From Paraspadella gotoi (taxonomy: Eukaryota; Chaetognatha), in the NCBI GenBank assembly GCA_051294375.1, contig CM119266.1, positions 3,031,812-3,095,811 of the forward strand: 64,000 bases of DNA, in the 5' to 3' direction. Of this stretch, positions 54,640 through 64,000 are shown piece after piece (the first letter of the stretch is position 1; each line of letters opens with the position of its first letter). The notes beneath the pieces are model-generated. The model made no database searches and was not told the DNA's origin. It saw nothing but the letters and a program-made list of their open reading frames with translations. The translations under genes and the position numbers were made by a program.

Positions 54640-56125
54640 GAAAATGATTGTAGCAATCAAATCTAAAATAAAAATGTATTCTTTTTTAAACGAGCCGCAA
54701 AATGCAACCAACAACCAAGTAGATTAGTGACAATACGCGCTGAAACTAATTTTGTCGCTTAAACAAACTACAACCAAAGAAAAGGAAAAAAAAAGAAAGA
54801 TTGAAAAAACATTTCGGCTCAGTATCCGTTTCGAACCAAAAAGAGGGGGTGCAGTCGGGCGAGGGGGCCGTTGGATTGAGCGAGGCTGGGGGAAAGAAAA
54901 AGAGAGAAAACTAAAGCGTTTGAATGCTGCGTTAGAGAGCGGAAAAGCAATGGGCACTAAAACAAAACAAAAGGCAGTTTAAGTTAAAGAGTGAAAAACA
55001 ATTAAGGAAGGCTGAATATGAAATTGATTGGACTCTAACACAACATAGAAAAGAAGATGACGTAAGAGGTAGAGAGAACGTGCTGCGTTAAGACTGAGGA
55101 CGTCGGTCCATTTTGACTGGACAGAAACAATTCGTAACAAAACAAAAAAAAAAAAGAATTTTTTGAAACCGAAAATGGAAAAGCATAATTAGGTACATTT
55201 TGCGTCTCTTTAGACGCCTAACCGCCGTCCGCCTGCCCCGCCAAACAATATCTGTCACGGGCGCCAAGGCGCCGCCCCAATAGTCCTCTCCTATTCTCTC
55301 CACGGTCTAACCCAACTAGATGAACCATAGGCTAACACCCCCATGTCGCATACAATGGCCTCCTAACCATAATAACCATGCCCCATGGTGCCTTCCTCCT
55401 ATCTCTCGTTATACCCCCATCGTGTTGTTACAGTATTTTCTCTCCGCTCCTCGCCTTACCCCTCTGTCCTTGCCGCCCCCCCCTACCTTAAGCCCCGCCG
55501 ACTATCTACGTTCGCCCTACTCTCCAGTCCCCCCCCGCCGAATGAAAAAAAATGTGGCTGCGACGGGAAAACGAGTTTTCTTGAAAAATATGAACCATTG
55601 AAGAAGTTGGAGACGTTCGTTGTGCTCGCGGCCGCGTCGGGCGTCCGCTTTGGGCACATGGACACTATTCCACACAGTGTCACAAACATTTAGGCCGTTC
55701 GGGCGTTCGAGTTTATTTCCACCTAATAGATATTATCAATCATAATAATGAATAAATAATAGATAATAATAATAAAATAATAATAATAATAATAATATAA
55801 TAATATAAATAATAATAATATATCCACGTGTTCGTCGTCAATTATCATCATTGTATTCGCGACGCGACACTTGCAGCGTCGCATTGGGCCAGTTTAGTGC
55901 CGGGACACCTGACAGACATGTCGACCTTTGTCATCAACATCAATCGTCATCTTTTAATGCCTTTTACGGTTTCTCCGACTGTAATTTATCGCTTGTACCC
56001 GGACGCCATGGGCGGTCGGAATAACCGTACCGTCGTCGTCGGACGTTCGTCCGTCGTCGATCGTGCGTAATCCTTCTAGTACTTTCCTTATTCATCTCCC
56101 ATTATCTCCGTCATAAAATCAGCGG
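54640..56125. other. Unique part of unit A
   Basis: It contains a hairpin GCGTCT-CTTT-AGACGC at 55202-55217 (kept in unit B as a 7-bp stem at 62506-62523), a C-rich stretch at 55320-55540, an AAT-rich array at 55735-55820 and a GTC-containing segment near 56020-56065. Plus frames at 55555-55690 and 55828-56070 are not kept in unit B, so I do not call genes. Confidence 0.4.
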
Positions 56126-56129
56126 GCTA

Positions 56130-56345
56130 GCCATTGGCCGACTTTCCCTCGCGCCAGTCAGGCCAATGAGAAGTCGCCAATTGAAAATCTGCAGCGATGA
56201 GACGAAAACCCGTAGCTTCGGACATCGCAGTCTGCCACCCAGCCCTCCCTTCCTTCGCCTTCAACTCGCCTCATTTGCAATCTCTGGCCGCTTTAGACGC
56301 CTTTAAACACCTTGGCCTATAAAATTCCTCCCCTTCCAAAGCCCT
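56130..56345 (+). promoter_or_regulatory. Promoter-like block: inverted CCAAT pair and TATA box
   Basis: An inverted CCAAT (CCATTGGC at 56131-56138) and a direct CCAAT (GGCCAATG at 56161-56168) lie about 150-190 bp upstream of TATAAAA (56318-56324), which is followed by CCGCCC near 56355. CCAAT positions are conserved in unit B; the TATA reads CATAAAA there. The block is CpG-containing. No conserved ORF follows, so the transcript is unknown. Confidence 0.4.
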
Positions 56346-57114
56346 AAGCCACTCCGCCCAAGCCATGGTTCACAGGTCCGGCAAACTATCCAATCGTCAG
56401 AATTCTTAGGTTAACGCTTATTTCGCCTCTAGATCAATTCATTCACATTTCGGCGGCAGAAGTCGACGGTGGATTGGGCTGAAGGCGGTACAAGACGGAG
56501 AACGCCACCGGTAAGTGACCGGAATTTAACGCTGAGATAAGGTGTGATGTATACCCAACGTCAGGGATCAACGCTGAGACGCGATGAAGGTATATATATC
56601 TTAAATGAGGAGAAAAATATAGCGCACGAGTTGCTGGGTTAACGGGACGGGTCCATTGATGACGTTAACCGGTTACCAAACAACTTTTACATTTCACACG
56701 TTAATAAAGTTTTAATGGTTTTCGCCATTTGCGTTATCGGTGATCCGATTGGCGGTAATGCCTCAGGCTTAGCTTAGGCTTCGTTAGTGGTTCTCACGTG
56801 AACGTTACAAATTCCCTCCATTTAATAAGAGTAAACGATTATCAAAGCAATGGCTGCCTAACAGTATCCGTTTCCGACTCAATGTAATAGATTTTATGCT
56901 CAACATTTTCGGTAGTAAACCGACACAAGGTAAATAAAATACTAAGGCCGTTAAGCGTTCACACTTCCACCAGTCGCCAAATCAAGCCGCCAACAAAACG
57001 TCCGTGAAGAACTTCTCTTTCAAGAGAGAAAACGCATGCAGTGAACAATCCGTGACTAACGCGTCGAAAAAGAAGAAAGCAAAGTTTCTCTCAAAATCGT
57101 TATGGAAAAGCACG
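56346..57114. other. GTTAAC-rich stretch at end of unit A
   Basis: Repeated short motifs GTTAACGGTTAC, CGTTAATAAAGTT, CGCCATTTGCG. A donor-like CACCGGTAAGTGACC lies near 56505. The open frame at the right edge runs into the 25-N gap and has no recognisable domain. Confidence 0.4.
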
Positions 57115-57139
57115 NNNNNNNNNNNNNNNNNNNNNNNNN
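57115..57139. other. Assembly gap, exactly 25 N, at duplication junction
   Basis: The gap falls precisely between tandem units A and B. Confidence 1.
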
Positions 57140-57169
57140 CGCGCCTGCTGACACGACGCAGGACGAGGA

Positions 57170-57972
57170 GAGAGATATCTAGGACCATGAAGTATGCCAA
57201 ATTAATTTAATCCGTCCTGGATCATCTACCGCTGTATGCAATAGGGCGAGGGAGAGATGTAAAAACTGGCCTACGGCGAGAGCAAGAGAGAGAGAGAGAG
57301 ATGAGAGACGAGCATCTAGAAGCCGAACTCGATGCCACGCGATGAACTTAAACCTGCCTACCGGTGCAACCCGCGCATAAAACGGATACAAGCAACACCC
57401 GGACAAGAACGGAAAGAACTGCCTCCGGTCAACTCGGGGACTGGACGCAGATCCCGAGAGAGAGCCCTGCAAGAGAGCCAGAGAACGAGCAGCACGAGGA
57501 GAGATGAGACCGACCCCGCACGACCGCAGAGACCGATACTCTAGCGCACATACTCACTCGCCCACACCCATTCCACCCGGACTTTCATATTCCATCGCCG
57601 ATCAATCCACGCACGTTGTCAAATGGAGGGAGAGATAAATAATGGCCAAGCGGTCGAGAGAGAGCGTGAGGGCAGAGAGTAGACCAGAGAGAGAGCCAGA
57701 GAGAGACGAGTACTATGCTCGGACCCATGATAATGCAAAATTAGATTTAATTCCGAATCAATACAAGCGCGTTGCAATAGGGGTGAGGACTAAAAGGCCA
57801 CGGGCCGGGGGAGGGGAGCGAAGAGGAGGAGAGAAGACGCAGAGAGAGAGATATCTAGGACCCAATTGATGATGCAAATTAAGCATTAATTCCGAATCAA
57901 CTAACGCCGTTGCAATAGGGAGGGAGAGATAAAAATGGCCACGGCGAGAGAGAGAGAGAGAGAGAGAGGAGT

Positions 57973-58004
<32 letters not shown>

Positions 58005-58117
58005 AGCCGATGATGCGATTGAATTAAACATGACCCGTGTGAAATGGAAAAACGGATAAGAAAGGAAAAGGAAAGATGACTGGTCAATTCTGGGGATGGA
58101 CGCAGATCGAGAGAGGA

Positions 58118-58163
<46 letters not shown>

Positions 58164-58190
58164 GAGAGAGAGAGAGAGAGAGAGGAGTGA
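57170..58190. repeat. GA-rich satellite in unit B
   Basis: At least three recognisable 125-bp units plus two GCCGATGATGCGATG modules, with frequent one-base insertions relative to unit A. Confidence 0.85.
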
Positions 58191-58706
58191 AGAAGGATGA
58201 CAGTGTGTAGAGCGCGACGATCAAGTAAACAAATTTTTAAGATCATAATTAACATAATGCTTGAAGTTTTTTTAATGCAAACGATCAATTTGATGAAAAA
58301 AAAGTCAATGGGCAGTAAAACAAGAAAAGAGATTAAGAAAATGGCTGAATGGATTGGAAAACAAAACAATATGAAAAAAATTTAAAAAGGAAAAAGTGGA
58401 AAACTACAAAGCGAAAGGAAAAAAAATAATTGAATGGCGCTGAAGGGGAAAGAAAGCGGGCCGGGGAGTTCGTTCTTTCTTTCTTTTTCTTTTCTTTTAT
58501 CCTCTCTTTCTTTTAAGCTATCGGCGAATTACGACTTCTCTATTTACATATTTTTTCGACTGTCTTTCTATCTTTCTATCTTCCCATATTATTTTCTTTC
58601 TTTTTCTTCTTTTTCATTTAATTTCATTTAATTTCTTTCTTTTTCTTTTTATTGTTTTATTCTCGAGCGACGGAATGAAATGGAGCGAAGCCATTCGTGG
58701 GCAGAT

Positions 58707-58760
<54 letters not shown>

Positions 58761-59201
58761 ACATGAAATGAAGTGGATAATTGATTGGGTTTTTTTTCTA
58801 AACGATTTAAGCATCATTTGAACGCGGTATTCATAGCTAATTGATTGGCGGCAAGAGATAAGGGGAAGAACAACGGACAAAGTAACTATATTTTATTTTC
58901 TTTAAAAAATTTAACTAATACTGATCTTACGATAAAATAGAAGAAAAAAAACAAGGAAAAAGGATTAAATAAAAAAAGAGAAAGAAAAGCATAAAAAAGA
59001 AATGAAATTAAGATGAAGAAAGAAAGAAAATCGTTAGAAGAGAAAGATTCAGCTGGAACCGGAATCCTGGATTCAAGATCCCAGATCTCGACTTCCGGAT
59101 ACCGGATGTTGCTGGAGAATACAAGAGAGACTAGATCCGTGAAGTAAATCTAAAGATTTAGTAAAGAGAGAGGAAATTTATGGGTTTTTCAGAAGGAGAC
59201 T

Positions 59202-59372
<171 letters not shown>

Positions 59373-60027
59373 GAAAAAGAAGAAACAATCATGTTCGTGA
59401 AGTTCACAATCTCCCCAACAAAATCGCAAAACTACTTAAAAACCCGAAACTTTTCGCTTCCCATTGCAAGCGTCTAATTCACTTTGCCAAGTCGCTGAAG
59501 AGACCCATCCCGCTCGAAAAGTCCATGAGACGCAAGGAAATCAAGCCGACCGTAAAATTGCAAAAAAACCCAAAAAAAAAACATATCTTTGCATCTATAA
59601 TTTTCAAAAAATCCCATTATGAAAGTGAGAAGTGGGAAAATTCTCAGGGTTAAAAGGTTCGAGAATCTGGCAAAGCAGACTTTAAGAAATCAGCGAAATT
59701 GCAACAAGAAAAAAAAAAGATAAAAGAGGGAAAGAAAAATCTGAGTTTAAAGGGCAACATATTTTTTTTTCTTTTCATCAAATCAAGAATTAAGGAAACT
59801 GCCTCTCGCTGACATTTTGAGACATTTTCATCATGTATTCTGACGTTTATCTTTCTCATTAAGTTCCAATTTTTACAAGCGCCATTGGGGAGGCGAATGG
59901 TTGCGCTTGTTGAGAAACTTATTTCATGAAAAAAAAATCATACTATGTATATTATATGGTTTTTTAATCCTTTAAAATCAGTTAAAAAGTATGAGACCAC
60001 TTTAATGATAAAAAAAAAAACAATAGT

Positions 60028-60950
60028 AGATGCCGACGTAGATTTCAACAGAGATGCCGATGAAGATGCCGATGAAAATTGCTGCGGAGATGCCGATTGT
60101 AAAAATTGAAGAAGATGGCAGTGGAGATGCGATATAGATGCCGACCTAGATTTCAACACAGATGCCGATGAAGATGCCGATGTAAAAAACTGAAGTAGAT
60201 GGCAGTGGAGATTGCAATATAGATGCCGACATAGATGTGCCGATGAAAATGCCGGCGGAGATGCCAATGTAAAAATTGAAGAAGATGGCAGTGGAGATGC
60301 CGATATAGATGCGACCTAGATTTCAACACAGATGCCGATGAAGATGCCGATGTAAAAACTGAGAAGATGGCAGTGGAGATTGCGATGTAGATGCCGACAT
60401 AGATGCTGATAAGATGCCGATGAAAATGCTGGCGGAGATGCCGATGTAAAAATTAAAGAAGATGGCAGTGGAGATGCGATATAAATGCCGACCTAGATTT
60501 CAACCAGATGCCGATGAAGATGCCGATGATAAAAACTGAAGTAGATGGCAGCGGAGATTGCAATATAGATGCCGACATAGATGCCGATGAAAATGCCGGC
60601 GGAATGCCAATGTAAAAATTGAAGAAGATGGCAGTGAGATGCCGATATAGATGCCGACCTAATTTCAAACAGATGGGCGATGAAGATGCCGATGTAAAAA
60701 CTGAAGTAGATGGCAGTGGAGATGCCGATATAGATGCCGACCGAGATTTCAACACAGATGCCGATGAAGATGCCGATGTAAAACTGAAGAAGGATGGCAG
60801 TGGAGATTGCGATGTAGATGCCGACATAGATGCCGACATAGATGCCGACGTAGATGCCGACGTAGATGCCGATGAAGAGGTTAGTGGAGATGGCGACTTA
60901 GATGCCGACGTAGATGCCGACGTAGATGCCGACAGAAATGCCGACTCTGA
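60028..60950 (+). CDS. Acidic 28-residue repeat, coding-like, unit B
   Basis: About ten ~84-bp modules. From 60619 the plus frame is continuously open to 61004 and reads acidic modules ([19 protein letters not shown], then [20 protein letters not shown]), ending in a non-repetitive basic tail ([18 protein letters not shown]). The stop of that frame lies within the donor consensus GGG/GTAAGT (donor at 61002), as expected if this is an internal exon. Further left, the frame breaks at single-base indels. Alternating D at odd positions recalls Ca-binding acidic repeats, but no EF-hand or dockerin loop is present. It could equally be a minisatellite with a period divisible by three. Confidence 0.35.
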
Positions 60951-61007
60951 GATGGAATTGGAATTCCGGTTTTCAATCAAACGCCGATTACGGGTCACGG
61001 GGTAAGT

Positions 61008-61374
61008 CAAGCAAGGGTGAGCTTCGTGGGGAGCAGGCTGAGGAAAGAGAGACAGGGGTGGTAGGACATTGTAAAGAATAGGGAGTAGGGAGTAGGGGCA
61101 CCGGGTGGGTAAAAAATGAGATCGAAGAAAAAGATTCAGGTTTAATGAATTAAGCAAATGTCATTGAAAATTGTCGGTCGAAGGTCAAGCAAAGGAAAAA
61201 ATATGAGAACGAAAATGGTGGATATTAAAGTCAGCTGTACTGTTGAAAAAAGAATTGGAAATAGACACGTAAAAAATATTTCATTTTTCAATATAAATTA
61301 AAATGACGCATTGAAATTAATTTTTTATTTCGTAATCGTTAAAATGACCGTGGATCACAAGAAGATCAGTCACA
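61008..61374. other. Unique stretch downstream of acidic repeat, unit B
   Basis: Copy of 53707-54064 with small indels; nothing further recognised. Confidence 0.4.
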
Positions 61375-61800
61375 CTTAAATATTACGGATTTTCAAATCC
61401 GATACCAAACTTCAATTTTCATCCAACGGATTGACTTGAGCCGGGCGTTGGACCGCGGGTCAATACCCTTCTATGTCAGTGTCTAATTGTAAATTTCCAA
61501 GTCCCTTCAACGACACTTGTCGAAAAAAAAAAACCGCCATCCGATTGGTCGATTTCCGAAGCCATCGACCAATAAGAGATCGGCTTTTGAGACGGCCAAA
61601 CGGAAAAACTCAGTTGTGCATGAAATGGGAGATCAAACTTGTCTCGTTTAAGAAAGACGAGATTTTGTGATGATTAATTATTATGAGATTCACATTGAGA
61701 GAGACCTTGTCGTTCAAAACGAAGACGACGACGACGACGACGACAACAGCCTATAATAACTATGAGCGGGGAAAGTCGGTGACCGATAAAACTTTGTAAA
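61375..61800 (-). pseudogene. Broken copy of the C-terminal-like ORF
   Basis: Reverse-strand counterpart of 54065-54473. Several single-base indels break the frame. Given the general noise between units, these may be sequencing errors rather than true decay. Confidence 0.35.
61544..61573. promoter_or_regulatory. Perfect inverted CCAAT pair, unit B
   Basis: Identical in sequence and spacing to 54235-54264. Confidence 0.4.
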
Positions 61801-61807
61801 AGAACAA

Positions 61808-61879
<72 letters not shown>

Positions 61880-61989
61880 GTAATTGTGGCTCTAAAATAG
61901 AGTCTAGAAAAGAATCGGATCGGATGATGACCGTATTTCTTGTTTTTTTCTCAAGCGTCTTTCAATCATTGAAATGATGTAGCATCAAT

Positions 61990-62960
61990 CTAAAATAAAA
62001 ATTATTCTTTTTTTAAACGATCCGCAGAAATTGTAACCAACAGCCAAGTAGATTGTGACAATACGCGGCTGAAACTAATTGTGTCGCTTAAACAACTACA
62101 ACCAAAAGGAAAAGAAAAAAAAAAAAAGATTGAAAAAACATTTCGGCCCAGTAGTCGTTTCGACCAAAAGGGGGTGCAGTCGGGAGAGGGGGGCGTTGGA
62201 TTGAGCGAGGCTGGAGGAAAAGAGGAGAGAGAAAACCAAAGCGTTTGAAATGCTGCCGTTAGGAGAGCAGGAAAGCAATGGGCACTAAAACAAAACAAAA
62301 GGCAAGTTAAGTAAAGAGTGAAAACAATTAAGGAAGGCTGAAAAATATGAAATTGAGCTCTTCACAAAAAAGTGACTGAGAGAGAGACGTGCGCTTAAGA
62401 GAGGACGTCGGTCATTTTGACTGGGACAGAAAAATTCGTAACCAAAACAAAAAAAAAAAAGAATTTTTTGAAACCGAAAATGAAAAGCATAATTAGGTCC
62501 ATTTTGGCGTCTCTTTAGACGCCTAACCGCCGTCCCGCCCTCCCGCCAACAATAGTCTGTCACGGCGCAACCAATAGTCTCTCCTATTCTCTCCACGGTC
62601 TACCCAACTAGATGACCATAGGCTAACACCCCATGTCGCATAACATGGCCTCCTAACCATAATAACCATGCCCCATGGTCTTCCTCCTATCTCTCGGTTA
62701 CCCCCATCTTTTACCAGGTATTTCTCTCTCCCTCCCTTACCCCCTGTCCTTCGCCCCCCCTACTTAACCCCTATCTCTCGCCCTACCCTCCCCCCCCCAA
62801 AAAAAAAATGTGGCTCCGACGGGAAAACGAGTTTTCTTGAAATATGAACCCATTGAAAAGTTGGACGTCGTTGTGCTCGCGGCCGTCGTCGGCGTCGCTT
62901 TGGGCCAATGGACACTTTGAACAGTGTCACAAACTTTAGCGTTCGGCGTCGAGTTTTTCA
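61990..62960. other. Unique part of unit B
   Basis: Copy of 54680-55720. The frame in the segment GTTGTGCTCGCGGCCGTCG (62870 onward) reads LDVVVLAAVVGVALGQWTL before a stop; unit A reads differently, so I do not call a gene. Confidence 0.35.
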
Positions 62961-62961
62961 C

Positions 62962-63064
<103 letters not shown>

Positions 63065-63230
63065 CACGCGTTCGTCGTCATTATCATCGAGGCGACACTT
63101 CAGTCGCATTGCCAGCTTTAGTCCGACACTGACAGACTGTCACCTTTGTCATCAACATCATCGTCATCTTTAATCCTTTTGACGTTTCTCCGACTTAATT
63201 ATCGCTTGTAACCGGACGCATGGCGTCGAT

Positions 63231-63234
63231 AACG

Positions 63235-63271
<37 letters not shown>

Positions 63272-63272
63272 A
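63231..63272. repeat. (GTC)n array
   Basis: About 14 copies of GTC/CGT; unit A has only GTCGTCGTCGG here (56031-56041), with a second GTC-rich patch after it. Confidence 0.95.
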
Positions 63273-63324
63273 ATCCTTCTAGTCTTCCTTATCATCTCCA
63301 TTATCTCCGTCATAAATCAGCGCT

Positions 63325-63510
63325 ACCATTGGCCGACTTCCCTCGCGCCATCAGCCAATGAGAAGTCGCCAATAAAATCTGAGCGATGAGACGAACCCGT
63401 AGCTTCGGACATCGCAGTCTGCCCCCAGCCCTCCCCTTCCTTCGCCCTTCAACCCTCATTGCAATCTCTGCCCCTTTAGACCCTTTAAACCCTTTGCCAT
63501 AAAATTCCTC
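63325..63510 (+). promoter_or_regulatory. Promoter-like block, unit B copy
   Basis: Inverted CCAAT (CCATTGGC at 63326-63333) and direct CCAAT (63355-63359) are retained. The TATA-equivalent is CATAAAATTCC near 63499. Confidence 0.35.
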
Positions 63511-64000
63511 CCCTTCACACCCTGCACTCCGCCCCATAGCCAGGTTCAAAGGTCGCAACTTCCAATCTCGATTCTAGGGTTAAACGCTTTCGCCTTAAAA
63601 TCATTCATCACATTTCGGCGGCAGAAGTCGACGGTGATTGGCTGAGGCGAGAGGGAAACGCCGTAAACGGTTAACGTTATTGGTTACAGCATTAATGAAG
63701 TTAACTGTTACGCCATTGATGACGTTAACGGTTACCCAAATAACTTTTACATTTCAACCGTTAATAAAGTTAATGGTTTCGCCATTTGCGTTATCGGTGA
63801 TTCCGATTGGCGGTAATGCCTCAGTGCTTAGCTTAGCTTCGTTAGTGGTTCTCACGTGAACGTTAACAATTCCTCCATTTATAAAGTAAACGATTACAAG
63901 CAATGCTGCTAACAGTTATCCGTTTCGACTCAATGTAATAGATTTATGCCAACATTTTCGTAGTAACGACACAAGGCCGTTAAGCGTTCAACTTCCAACG

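Larger units (their letters stand above)
48886..57114 (+). repeat. Large tandem duplication, unit A (~8.2 kb)
   Basis: It shares ordered landmarks with 57140-64000: GA-rich satellite, CAAATTTTTAAGATCATAAT, GCGGGCCGGGGAGTTCG, GA array, acidic repeat, C-terminal-like ORF, TTTAGACGCCTAACCGCCG, and CCAAT block. It ends at a 25-N gap. Relative to unit B it has an extra 558 bp at 51204-51761. Confidence 0.93.

Noticed and set aside
55828-56070. 80-codon plus-strand ORF with CpG-rich codons
   Set aside because: The equivalent unit B sequence has many small differences that destroy the frame, and no domain is recognised.
56365-56409. Start codon downstream of the TATA box
   Set aside because: The frame is only 14 codons and the ATG is absent in unit B.

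Overview
This window is draft nuclear genome from an animal, almost certainly an invertebrate. The evidence is a multi-exon receptor gene with GT-AG introns, kilobase introns, very abundant (CT)n/(GA)n, (GTC)n/(GAC)n and tetranucleotide arrays, retroelement remnants, and N gaps, five of them exactly 25 N. Nothing is prokaryotic: there are no operons, no ribosome binding sites, no rRNA and no intact tRNA gene. I cannot name the species.

The one gene I can assign firmly is the 5' part of a rhodopsin-class (family A) GPCR on the minus strand. It has four coding exons at 16413-16356, 16235-16143, 7442-7296 and 2630-2505, all joined by phase-1 introns. They encode an N-terminus with two glycosylation sequons, then TM1, TM2, TM3 and the start of intracellular loop 2. 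The spacing of the conserved residues N1.50, D2.50, C3.25 and R3.50 matches family A exactly. TM4-TM7 are not in the window and should lie off the left edge. The TM3 exon resembles FMRFamide/neuropeptide receptors.

Layout. 0-2.5 kb: intron 4 of the GPCR on the minus strand, with a CpG-rich stretch carrying a perfect CRE and a plus-strand splice donor. 3.2-6.4 kb: several minisatellites, one of them split by a 649-bp LTR mini-retroelement (TRIM-like) whose LTRs carry a tRNA-like B-box hairpin. 7.4-16.1 kb: the 8.7-kb intron 2, mostly a nested inverted-repeat complex. 16.4-24.4 kb: AT-rich DNA upstream of the GPCR with microsatellites, telomere-like hexamers, a tRNA-SINE fragment and a decamer satellite. 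24.4-28.3 kb: a degenerate ~45-bp minisatellite interrupted by a 0.9-kb unique island. 30.05-40.36 kb: two ~5-kb units in direct tandem, meeting at a 25-N gap. 40.4-48.9 kb: simple repeats, gaps and two exon-like ORFs. 48.9-64 kb: two ~7-8-kb units in direct tandem, again meeting at a 25-N gap, each with a GA-rich satellite, an acidic Asp-Ala coding-like repeat, a C-terminal-like ORF and a CCAAT promoter-like block.

The two large tandem duplications differ by many scattered single-base indels and by discrete insertions present in only one copy. Two haplotypes or raw long-read sequence placed side by side explains this at least as well as a true genomic duplication. Reading frames in the noisier copies should not be trusted. 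Apart from the GPCR exons, every protein call here is tentative.
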